DNA of 64,000 nt. Source: Pseudomonadota bacterium (GTDB taxonomy: Bacteria; Pseudomonadota; Alphaproteobacteria; Caulobacterales; Caulobacteraceae). The DNA lies in NCBI GenBank assembly GCA_023451375.1, contig JAEXZS010000078.1:184162-248161 (forward strand), written 5' to 3'. Position numbers and translations under genes: made by a program. Within the stretch, counting starts at the first letter, position 1. The number at the start of each line of letters is the position of its first letter. This document shows, in pieces, positions 17,594-24,610 of the stretch. The notes beneath the pieces are model-generated. The model was not told where the DNA came from. It saw nothing but the letters and a program-made list of their open reading frames with translations, and searched no databases.

Positions 17594-19378
17594 CTAGAAC
17601 GCCTCGGCCGGGATGGCCATCAGCACGTCGGCGCCCGTCTTCAGCTTGGCCAGGTGGGCGTCCGTGTCGGGCAGGATGCGCTCGACGAAGTAGCGGCCGG
17701 TCTGCAGCTTGGTGGCGTAGTAGGGGTCGGTCGAGCCGGCCTCGATCTGCGCCTGGGCCGCCTTGGCCATCTGGGCCCACATATAGGCCAGGGCGGTCAG
17801 GCCGAAGACGTTGAGATAGTCGGTCGAGGCGGCGCCGGCGTTGTCCGGATTGGCCATGCCGTTCTGCATCAGCCACATGGTGCCGTCCTGCAGCTTCTTC
17901 TTGGTCTCGGCCAGCCCGTCGACGAAGGGCTTGATGGCTTCGTTCGCGCCGTTCTCGGCCACGAAAGCGTCGATGTCGGCGAACCAGCTCATGACGGCGC
18001 GACCGCCGTTGGCCGGAAGCTTGCGGCCCACCAGGTCCAAAGCCTGGATGCCGTTGGTGCCCTCGTAGATCATGGTGATCCGTGCATCGCGCAGATACTG
18101 CGAGGCCGGGAAGTGTTCGGTGTAGCCCGACCCGCCGTGGACCTGCATCGCCAGCGAGGCGACGTGGAAGCCCTTGTCGGTCAGATAGGCCTTCAGCACC
18201 GGGGTCAGCAGGCCCATGTAGTCCTTGGCCTTGGTCGCCACGGCCTCGTCTTCCGACTTCTCCAGGTCGGCCTGAAGCGCGGTCCACAGGATGAAGGCCT
18301 GGCCGCCTTCGACGAAGGCCTTGGCCTCCAGCAGCATGCGGCGCACGTCGGGGTGGACCATGATGCTGTCGGCCGGGCCGTCGGGGTTCTTCGGTCCGGT
18401 CAGGCTGCGGCCCTGCAGGCGATCCTTGGCGAACTCGACGGCGGCCTGATAGGCGGCCGTGCCGATGGCCAGGCCCTGCAGGCCGGTGCCCAGGCGGGCC
18501 TCGTTCATGACCACGAACATGTTGTTCATGCCGCGGCCTTCTTCGCCGATCAGCCAGCCCTTGGCGCCGTCGTACTGCATCACGGCGGTGGCGTTGCCGT
18601 GGATGCCCATCTTGTGCTCCAGGCCGGTGCATTCGAGGCTGTTGCGCTCGCCCAGCGAGCCGTCGTCATTGACCAGGAACTTCGGCACCACGAATAGGGA
18701 CAGCCCCTTGATCCCCGGGACCGCGCCCTCGACGCGGGCCAGGACGGTGTGGATGATGTTCTCGGCGAAGTCGTGCTCGCCGGCCGAGATCCAGATCTTC
18801 TGGCCGGTGATCGAATAGGAGCCGTCGCCGTTCGGAACCGCCTTGGTGCGCACCATGCCCAGGTCGGTGCCGCACTGGGGCTCGGTCAGGTTCATGGTGC
18901 CGGTCCATTCGCCGGTCGCCATCTTCGGCAGGTATTTCTGCTTCAGTTCTTCCGAGGCGTTGGCGTGGATGCCGGCGTAGGCGCCCGCCGTCAGGCCCGG
19001 GTACATGGAAAAGGCCGCCGAGGCGCCGGCGGTCATCTGACCGAAGGCGGACGAGACGATCGAGGGCATGCCCTGGCCGCCGTACGCCGGGTCGGCCGCA
19101 AGCGCCGGCCAGCCGGCCTCGACCATGGCCTTGTAGGCCTCTTTCCAGCCCTTGGGCGTGGTGACCACGCCGCCTTCGGCCCAGTGGCAGCCCTCCTTGT
19201 CGCCCGGATTGTTGATCGGGGCGATGACCTCGTCGGCGAACCTGGCGCCCTCCTCGAGGATCTGGCCGACCAGGTCGGACGAGACGTCCTGAAAGCCAGG
19301 CTGGTTCGTGTAGCGGTCGATCTCCAGCACCTCGTTCAGGATGAAGGTGAAGTCGCGGACAGGCGCCTTGTAGGCCAT
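17594..19378 (-). CDS. Acyl-CoA dehydrogenase, DmdC-like long form
   Basis: A 594-residue member of the long acyl-CoA dehydrogenase group that includes 3-methylmercaptopropionyl-CoA dehydrogenase DmdC. It begins [16 protein letters not shown], shows [33 protein letters not shown], the [25 protein letters not shown] block and [17 protein letters not shown], and ends with the extra C-terminal domain typical of this group. The substrate is likely an acyl-CoA from fatty acid or branched-chain breakdown, but cannot be fixed. It starts 3 bases after the stop of the MerR regulator gene, so the two form one operon. Confidence 0.92.
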   Translation of the reverse strand: MAYKAPVRDFTFILNEVLEIDRYTNQPGFQDVSSDLVGQILEEGARFADEVIAPINNPGDKEGCHWAEGGVVTTPKGWKEAYKAMVEAGWPALAADPAYGGQGMPSIVSSAFGQMTAGASAAFSMYPGLTAGAYAGIHANASEELKQKYLPKMATGEWTGTMNLTEPQCGTDLGMVRTKAVPNGDGSYSITGQKIWISAGEHDFAENIIHTVLARVEGAVPGIKGLSLFVVPKFLVNDDGSLGERNSLECTGLEHKMGIHGNATAVMQYDGAKGWLIGEEGRGMNNMFVVMNEARLGTGLQGLAIGTAAYQAAVEFAKDRLQGRSLTGPKNPDGPADSIMVHPDVRRMLLEAKAFVEGGQAFILWTALQADLEKSEDEAVATKAKDYMGLLTPVLKAYLTDKGFHVASLAMQVHGGSGYTEHFPASQYLRDARITMIYEGTNGIQALDLVGRKLPANGGRAVMSWFADIDAFVAENGANEAIKPFVDGLAETKKKLQDGTMWLMQNGMANPDNAGAASTDYLNVFGLTALAYMWAQMAKAAQAQIEAGSTDPYYATKLQTGRYFVERILPDTDAHLAKLKTGADVLMAIPAEAF

Positions 19379-19381
19379 GGA

Positions 19382-19861
19382 TTACGCTCTCGCTTTGAAC
19401 GGGTGGTGGTCGTGGTTGAGCCGGGACTTGAGCACGCGCTCATAGTCTTCGGCGCCCGGCAGCAGGTCCGGGCGGTGTTCGGACAGTTTCGATTCCATCC
19501 AGGCGCAGGCCTCTTCGGCCGTCTCGATGGCGCCTTCGATGTCCTCGAGCTGCTGCTTCAGCGCCTCGATCTGGGCGCGGTGGCGCACCAGGGCCACGGC
19601 CATCTGGTGGACGTTGTGGTCCTTGCGGTCATAGAGATCCATCATCTCCTGGATCTCCTGCAGGGTGAAGCCGATGCGGCGTCCCCTCAGGATCAGCTTC
19701 AGCCGCGCCCGGTCGCGGGCGTCATAGACCCGCGTCTGGCCCTTGCGGGCGGGCGTCAGCAGGCCCTTGTCCTCATAGAAGCGCAGGGCGCGGGCCGTGG
19801 CGCCGAACTCGCGGCACAGCTGGCGGATGGAATAGGTGCGATGATCGTCGGCGGTCGCCAT
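19382..19861 (-). CDS. MerR family transcriptional regulator (LiuR-like context)
   Basis: A 159-residue activator/repressor with an N-terminal MerR helix-turn-helix (YSIRQLCREFGATARALRFYEDKGLL), RVYDARDRARLKLILRGRRIGFTLQEI, and a C-terminal coiled coil with no Cys cluster, so it is not a metal sensor. MerR proteins next to acyl-CoA dehydrogenase genes, such as LiuR, control branched-chain amino acid or fatty acid breakdown in proteobacteria. It is the first gene ahead of the DmdC-like dehydrogenase and has two palindromic sites directly upstream. Confidence 0.9.
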   Translation of the reverse strand: MATADDHRTYSIRQLCREFGATARALRFYEDKGLLTPARKGQTRVYDARDRARLKLILRGRRIGFTLQEIQEMMDLYDRKDHNVHQMAVALVRHRAQIEALKQQLEDIEGAIETAEEACAWMESKLSEHRPDLLPGAEDYERVLKSRLNHDHHPFKARA

Positions 19862-19874
19862 GCGCCCTTCATAT

Positions 19875-19918
19875 CTTTACGTGCGCGTAAAGGGAAGCGT
19901 CTTTACGCGCACGTAAGG
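19875..19918. promoter_or_regulatory. Paired palindromic operators upstream of the MerR gene
   Basis: Two 18-bp sites, CTTTACGTGCGCGTAAAG (perfect dyad, 19875-19892) and CTTTACGCGCACGTAAGG (one mismatch, 19901-19918), start 26 bp apart and begin 14 bases upstream of the MerR start codon. TTTACG-N4-CGTAAA resembles the known LiuR-type MerR site, so autoregulation and control of the downstream dehydrogenases is likely. Confidence 0.7.
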
Positions 19919-20011
19919 GTAAGCTTTTCCTATCTGGTCTTCGGCGCACGAAAAAGGCCCGGAACCTGGGGGAAGGTTCCGGGCCCGGACGGCGCCGCCG
20001 GCTGGGGGAGA

Positions 20012-20434
20012 TCAGGCCTTGCGGCGACCCAGCAGCACCGGAACGGTGATGGCCAGAAGGATGGCGTTGACGGCCGCCAGGCCGATGTCCTGGCTGAGCG
20101 CGTGGATGGTCAGCATGACCGCCTCGAGCACGATCAGGCCGACGGCCGAGGTCAGCAACACCGGCCGGAAGGCGCGCCACGAGATCAGCGGCGTCAGCAC
20201 GCCCAAGGCCAGCACGATCTCGACGACGCCGAGGCCGCGCACCATGTTCTCGGGCGCGACGACGGGCCAGCCCATCAGGGTGACGAGATTGGTCATCGGC
20301 TCGGTCAGCTTGGCGTAGCCGGCGGCGATGAAGAACATCGCCAGCCAGCCCTGCAGCGTCCACAGGGCGATGTTCTTGTAGGCGGCGCGGGAGCGCGCCC
20401 GGGGGGAGGAGACGGGGAGGGTCGTGGTGGTCAT
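20012..20434 (-). CDS. DoxX family membrane protein
   Basis: A 140-residue protein with four predicted membrane helices: LQGWLAMFFIAAGYAKL, VRGLGVVEIVLALGVLTPL, VLLTSAVGLIVLEAVMLT and AVNAILLAITVPVLL. The FIAAGYAKLTEP and GLGVVEIVLALGVL segments are typical of DoxX-like proteins, whose role is mostly unknown. ATG 20434 gives a normal N-terminus; the frame is open for 20 more codons upstream. An array of direct repeats lies upstream, between it and the XRE regulator gene. Confidence 0.85.
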   Translation of the reverse strand: MTTTTLPVSSPRARSRAAYKNIALWTLQGWLAMFFIAAGYAKLTEPMTNLVTLMGWPVVAPENMVRGLGVVEIVLALGVLTPLISWRAFRPVLLTSAVGLIVLEAVMLTIHALSQDIGLAAVNAILLAITVPVLLGRRKA

Positions 20435-20522
20435 CTGGAGAGCGCCTGGAATTCGCAACAGTGGCGATATCGGATTGCGCCTCGCCCTGCGCAAGAGGGT
20501 GTATAGCGGCGCTCTCCAGCTT

Positions 20523-20565
20523 TGTCATCGTGCGATGACATCAGCTGATGACATAAGCTGATGAC
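20523..20565. promoter_or_regulatory. Palindrome plus 13-bp direct repeats upstream of doxX-like gene
   Basis: A perfect palindrome TGTCATCGTGCGATGACA (20523-20540) runs into direct repeats: GATGAC occurs at 20534, 20547 and 20560, exactly 13 bp apart, within GATGACATCAGCT and GATGACATAAGCT. It lies between the XRE gene and the DoxX gene (both minus strand), about 90 bases upstream of the DoxX start, and looks like a cooperative operator. Confidence 0.55.
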
Positions 20566-20573
20566 TTATTGTT

Positions 20574-20807
20574 TCAGTCCGGTGAAAGCTCCGTTTCCGG
20601 GTGTGGGCCGGGGGTTTGAATGATCAGGTCGCCGGGCTGGCAGGCCAGTTCGCGGCACAGGGCGTCCAGGGTCGAGAACCGCACGGCGCGGGCCTTGCCG
20701 GTCTTGAGGATCGAAAGGTTGGCCATGGTCACGCCGACGCGGTCGGACAGTTCGGTCAGGGACATGCGCCGTTCGAGCAGCAGGCGGTCCAGCTGGATCA
20801 TGATCAT
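20574..20807 (-). CDS. XRE-family helix-turn-helix regulator (YozG-like)
   Basis: A 77-residue Cro/CI-type DNA-binding protein: LDRLLLERRMSLTELSDRVGVTMANLSILKTGKA covers the helix-turn-helix (cited here as the LTELSDRVGVT recognition region), and FSTLDALCRELACQPGDLI is the usual second half. Such short regulators are commonly paired with DUF2975 membrane proteins, as here, where the DUF2975 gene ends 10 bases upstream of its start. Confidence 0.9.
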   Translation of the reverse strand: MIMIQLDRLLLERRMSLTELSDRVGVTMANLSILKTGKARAVRFSTLDALCRELACQPGDLIIQTPGPHPETELSPD

Positions 20808-20817
20808 GACGCGCGCC

Positions 20818-21345
20818 TCAGACCGTCGTCAGCTGTTCGTCGCGCATGGCCGCACCCTGACGGAAGACCTCGGCCAGGATGAAGACGACCAGGATGCCCA
20901 GCCAGGAGCCCAGGCCGAACTCATAGTCAGACGCGGGCTGGCCTATCGCACGGGGCGCGACCAGCGACAGCATCAGGGCTGTCAGCTGGATGCCGAGCAG
21001 GCCGAACCCGACGGCTTGGAGCCGTTTGACATTGGCGAATTCGAAGGCGTCGCCCTGGTTCACCGCCAACAGGATGCGTCTTAGACGGTTGATGATCCAC
21101 CAGGTGAAGCCGCAGGCCAGAAAGGCGCCGAGTATGGTCAGCCGTTCGGCTAAGCCCAGGGGCGTGTCGGAATCGCTCGGCGCTCCCCTCACGCCGTCGA
21201 TAAAGCCTGCGGCGAAGGTCGGAGAGACAAGGCTGACGACCAGGCAGAGACCCATCACCAGGGCCGCCAGCATGACGAAGACGTTGCCCACTCCCATGAA
21301 CCAGCGCAGGACGCTGGCGACGGAATATTCGCCGACGAGTTTCAT
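20818..21345 (-). CDS. DUF2975 family membrane protein
   Basis: A 175-residue protein with four predicted membrane helices (VFVMLAALVMGLCLVVSLV, TILGAFLACGFTWWIINRL, AVGFGLLGIQLTALMLSL, LGIL VVFILAEVFRQG). The NRLRRILLAVNQGDAFEFANVKRL segment between helices 2 and 3 is the family hallmark. Function is unknown; it is probably regulated by the XRE protein encoded next. ATG 21345 follows GAGAGGG at 7 nt spacing and gives a standard start. Confidence 0.88.
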   Translation of the reverse strand: MKLVGEYSVASVLRWFMGVGNVFVMLAALVMGLCLVVSLVSPTFAAGFIDGVRGAPSDSDTPLGLAERLTILGAFLACGFTWWIINRLRRILLAVNQGDAFEFANVKRLQAVGFGLLGIQLTALMLSLVAPRAIGQPASDYEFGLGSWLGILVVFILAEVFRQGAAMRDEQLTTV

Positions 21346-21387
21346 TCGATCGCCCTCTCGCACCGCCCTCCGCGGAGCCTTCGCGAC

Positions 21388-21432
21388 TATCGATATGGAT
21401 TCATCGAATAACGAACAAGAAAAATATCGATA
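21388..21432. promoter_or_regulatory. Two TATCGATA sites in AT-rich promoter region of the DUF2975/XRE operon
   Basis: The 8-bp palindrome TATCGATA occurs at 21388-21395 and 21425-21432 in one of the few AT-rich stretches of the window, about 45-85 bases upstream of the DUF2975 start. Placement suits a promoter with operator sites for the adjacent XRE regulator, but no match to a known site is claimed. Confidence 0.4.
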
Positions 21433-21468
21433 AACGAGATGAAGCTTTCGTAAGGTTCCGCGCCCGCC

Positions 21469-22926
21469 TTATACCGACAACCCCCAGGCTTCGCGCGCGG
21501 CGTCCAGCCGGGCCAGCTTGGCCTCGAACGGCCCCCAGTCGTCATCGGCGTCGATCGCGGACCAGATCGCCTCGACCTCTTCGATCAGCATCTCCTCAGG
21601 CTCGCGGGCGGCGAACATCGGGTGCTCCAGCCGGTCGATGCGGTCGGGCTCGTGCTCCATCAGGGCGAAGCGGAAGGCGTCGAAGGCCTCGCCCTGATAG
21701 GCCTTGGCGCGCGGTCCCGAAAGGGCGCGGGCCGAGGAGGCGAAGCCGCCGAACCAGTCGAAGAACAGCGGCTCCCAGCGCAGCGCCTCCCCGCCTTCCC
21801 GAAGCAGGGCCAGCGTCGTGTCCAAGAGACGCTGGTCGGCCGCCTCGCCCAGGCTCAGCACCCCCAGCCGCATCAGGAAGGCGGCGCGCAGCTCACGGAT
21901 ATAGGCGGGCCCGAAGCCGTTCAGCGCGTCCGTCAGCGGCTGGACGTCGGCGACCAGCTTCAGGCAGCCGGCCAGCTGCGTCAGGTTCCAGAACACCGCC
22001 TCCGGCTGGCGGGCGAAGGCGTAGAGGCCGGTCTGGTCGAAATAGGCGGCGGTGAAGCCGGGCTCGTAGCGCGGCAGGAAGCGCCAGGGGCCGTAGTCGA
22101 AGCTCTCGCCCGTGACGTTCAGGTTGTCGGTGTTCAGCACGCCGTGGACGAAGCCGGCGGCGATCCATCGCGCCGTCAGCTTCGCCGAGGCTTCCACGAT
22201 GGCGCGCAGCAGGCCGGGCGCGTCGCCGGCGGCCACATGCGGGTGATAGAGGGCGCGGACGTGCTCGACCAGGGTCTCGATCTGGTCCTTGCGGCCCAGA
22301 TAGGCGGCCCGCTGGAAGGTCCCGAAGCGGACGTGGCTGTGCGACAGGCGCACCAGGACGGACGACCGGGTGGGGGACGGTTCGTCCCCCCGCTCCAGCG
22401 CCTCGCCGGTCTCGATCAGGGAGAAGGCGCGGCTGGTCGGGACGCCCAGCGCCTCCAACATGGCGGGGGCCAGCGCCTCGCGCACCCCGCCCTTCAGCGT
22501 CAGCCGACCGTCGCCGCCGCGCGACCAGGGCGTCTGGCCGGAGCCTTTCGTTCCCAGGTCGAGCAGGCGACCAGGGGCGCTATCGCTCGCGACGCGGTCG
22601 CTCGCTGCTTGAGCGCGCGGATTTTCCCACATCTGCGCCGCCAGGAAGCCGCGCCCGTCGCCGAGGTCCGGGTTGTAGGTGCGGAACTGATGGCCGTGGT
22701 AGCGCATGGCGATCGGCCCGGGCTGGCCCGGCAACGGCTCGAACCGGCCGAAGGCGGCGATCCATTCGGCGTCGCTCAGGGTTTCCAGCCCGACGGTCGC
22801 GGCGGCGCGGTCGTTGCGGAAACGCAGGACCGTCCGCGGGAAATCCGCCGGGCGGACCGCATCGGCGTAGTCGGGGCCCAGGTCGAAGAAGCGGGGCTCG
22901 GGGCGATAGGCGGGGGAGGGCGGCAT
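21469..22926 (-). CDS. selO: Protein adenylyltransferase SelO (YdiU family), with suspected short insert
   Basis: A pseudokinase-fold enzyme that transfers AMP to proteins in redox control. The 485-residue protein shows MRYHGHQFRTYNPDLGDGRGFLAAQ, LDLGTKGSGQTPWSRGGDGRLTLKGGVREAL-type segments, TSRAFSLIETGE, SSVLVRLSHSHVRFGTF, and VLNTDNLNVTGESFDYGPW, the active-site Asn/Asp region. The C-terminal Cys motif known from longer SelO proteins is absent. Between GFLAAQMWE and GRLLDLGTKGSG about 17 residues (NPRAQAASDRVASDSAP) have no counterpart in the family as I know it. Confidence 0.92.
   Translation of the reverse strand: MPPSPAYRPEPRFFDLGPDYADAVRPADFPRTVLRFRNDRAAATVGLETLSDAEWIAAFGRFEPLPGQPGPIAMRYHGHQFRTYNPDLGDGRGFLAAQMWENPRAQAASDRVASDSAPGRLLDLGTKGSGQTPWSRGGDGRLTLKGGVREALAPAMLEALGVPTSRAFSLIETGEALERGDEPSPTRSSVLVRLSHSHVRFGTFQRAAYLGRKDQIETLVEHVRALYHPHVAAGDAPGLLRAIVEASAKLTARWIAAGFVHGVLNTDNLNVTGESFDYGPWRFLPRYEPGFTAAYFDQTGLYAFARQPEAVFWNLTQLAGCLKLVADVQPLTDALNGFGPAYIRELRAAFLMRLGVLSLGEAADQRLLDTTLALLREGGEALRWEPLFFDWFGGFASSARALSGPRAKAYQGEAFDAFRFALMEHEPDRIDRLEHPMFAAREPEEMLIEEVEAIWSAIDADDDWGPFEAKLARLDAAREAWGLSV
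22574..22624 (-). repeat. Suspected 51-bp in-frame insert in selO
   Basis: These bases code for 17 residues rich in Ala/Ser/Asp between two conserved SelO blocks. The DNA contains repeated GAGCGA/TCGCTC-like steps and a short palindrome GCGACGCGGTCGC. No second copy is present in the window, so calling it a repeat rests on its composition and on its absence from the family pattern. Confidence 0.35.
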
Positions 22927-22966
22927 GTCCGTCAGGTGCGCATCGCGGCGCCGAAGCGCAATCTTT

Positions 22967-23003
22967 CTTTCGTCATTCCAGGTCTGCGCCCGAATGACGA
23001 AAG
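22967..23003. repeat. REP-like hairpin between selO and nhaA
   Basis: Perfect 12-bp arms CTTTCGTCATTC and GAATGACGAAAG enclose 13 bases. It lies in the divergent region between selO and nhaA, closer to selO. The remainder of the 230-bp region holds no gene that I can support. Confidence 0.65.
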
Positions 23004-23156
23004 GGACGGTTGAACCCTCGCATCGGTATTCGTATTCTTGTTCACAGAGATCAGGTCGCTTCGGCGGCCAGGCCGGCGTCTTGATGGCGAATCCGGTCCG
23101 ACGTCCGTCGATAACCTGGCGTCACGACAGCATTCCTTTTTCGACTGGAGGCCGCC

Positions 23157-24401
23157 GTGGCGCGCAAGATCACGCTCGATTTTCTGAAGACCGAGGCCGC
23201 CTCGGGCGCGGCCCTGGGACTGGCCGCCCTGGCCGCCCTGATCGTGGCGAACTCGCCCTGGAGCGGGGACTATTTCGCCTGGCTGAAGAGCTATCACGCC
23301 GTGCAGATCGGCCCGATCCGGCTGGAGGAGACCATCTCCGACTGGATCAAGGAAGGTCTGATGGCGATCTTCTTCCTCCTTGTCGGCCTGGAGATCAAAT
23401 ACGAGATCCTGCGCGGCGAGCTGAGCGACCCCAGGAAGCTGGCGACGCCCGTGCTGGCGGCGGTGGGCGGCATGGTCGGACCGGCCGTCGTCTATCTGGC
23501 CCTGACCGGCGCCATCGGCGCGCCGCACCAAGGCTGGCCCATCCCCCTGGCCACCGACATCGCCTTCGCCCTGGCCGTGTTCGGCTTCGTCGGCAAGGGA
23601 TTGCCGTCGTCGCTGCGCGTCTTCCTGCTGACCCTGGCCATCGTCGACGACCTTGGCGCCATCGCCCTGATCGCCCTGCTGTTCAGCCAGGGCCTGAACT
23701 GGACGCCCCTGCTGTGGGCCCTCGGCCTGCTGGCGATAGGCGCGGTGATGTCGCATCGGGCGCGGATCACGGCGCCCTTCTGGGTGCTGGGTTTCGGCCT
23801 GGTCTGGTACCTGACCGTGCTGTCGGGGCTCAGCACCTCGCTGACCGCGGTGGCCTTCGCGATGATCGTGCCCCTGAACGCGCGCAAGGAGAACCGCCAG
23901 AGCCCGCTGAAGGAGGCGATGCACGAACTGCACCCCTGGAACGCCTATCTGGTGCTGCCGCTGTTCGCCTTCGCCAAGGCCGGCGTGTCCTTCGCCGGCC
24001 TGTCGCTGGACCAGGCCTTGGCCCCGCTGGTGATCGCCATCGCCCTGGGGCTGTTCCTCGGCAAGCAGGTCGGGGTGTTCGGGGCCGCCTGGCTGGCCTC
24101 GGCGCTGAGGATCGGCGCGCGTCCCACCGGCGCGACGTGGATGCAGGTCTACGGCGTGTCGCTGCTGTGCGGCGTCGGCTTCACCATGAGCCTGTTCATC
24201 GGCGTGCTGGCCTTCCCCGGCGCCGTGGATTCGCCCGAGCAGATCGAGGTGAAACTGGGCGTGATCGGCGGATCGATCCTGTCGGCGGTCGCCGCCGCAT
24301 TCGTGCTCGGCCTGGCCAGTCGTCGCCGCGAGGTCGATCCGGCCGCGGCGGCGCCGGAAGTCGCCGCCCTGGAGGGCGAGAGCGCGCAAAAACTGACCTA
24401 A
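23157..24401 (+). CDS. nhaA: Na+/H+ antiporter NhaA
   Basis: An inner-membrane antiporter that exports sodium in exchange for protons. The 414-residue protein has the full NhaA pattern: a beta-hairpin dimer region near the start, WIKEGLMAIFFLLVGLEIKYE, PLATDIAFALAVFGFVG with the ion-site aspartate region, LTLAIVDDLGAIALIALLF with the two catalytic Asp in VDDLGA, and GIGFTMSLFI-type (here CGVGFTMSLFIGVLAF). About eleven to twelve membrane helices. The GTG start at 23157 follows CTGGAGG. The last 40 residues are a charged tail. Confidence 0.96.
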   Translation: MARKITLDFLKTEAASGAALGLAALAALIVANSPWSGDYFAWLKSYHAVQIGPIRLEETISDWIKEGLMAIFFLLVGLEIKYEILRGELSDPRKLATPVLAAVGGMVGPAVVYLALTGAIGAPHQGWPIPLATDIAFALAVFGFVGKGLPSSLRVFLLTLAIVDDLGAIALIALLFSQGLNWTPLLWALGLLAIGAVMSHRARITAPFWVLGFGLVWYLTVLSGLSTSLTAVAFAMIVPLNARKENRQSPLKEAMHELHPWNAYLVLPLFAFAKAGVSFAGLSLDQALAPLVIAIALGLFLGKQVGVFGAAWLASALRIGARPTGATWMQVYGVSLLCGVGFTMSLFIGVLAFPGAVDSPEQIEVKLGVIGGSILSAVAAAFVLGLASRRREVDPAAAAPEVAALEGESAQKLT

Positions 24402-24610
24402 GGTCAGGATTTTCTGTCGCTTCCTTGTCACAGCGGAGGCCTGCTGGGGCGAAAAATGGTCGCGGCGAACAACGCTCGCTTGTCGGTCGCGCCGAAGCGG
24501 GCTTAGCCTCGCCTTATTGAACCCGTCCCCACGTAGGGCCGGGTCGCTTGGGAACAAGGAACGCCGCGGTCGCCTCCGCGCGACCGGGCCTCAGCCGGGA
24601 GGACCGCTTC

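Noticed and set aside
24548..24610. Start of the TonB-dependent receptor at 24548
   Set aside because: The added 21 residues would precede and spoil the signal peptide; ATG 24611 has a strong Shine-Dalgarno sequence.
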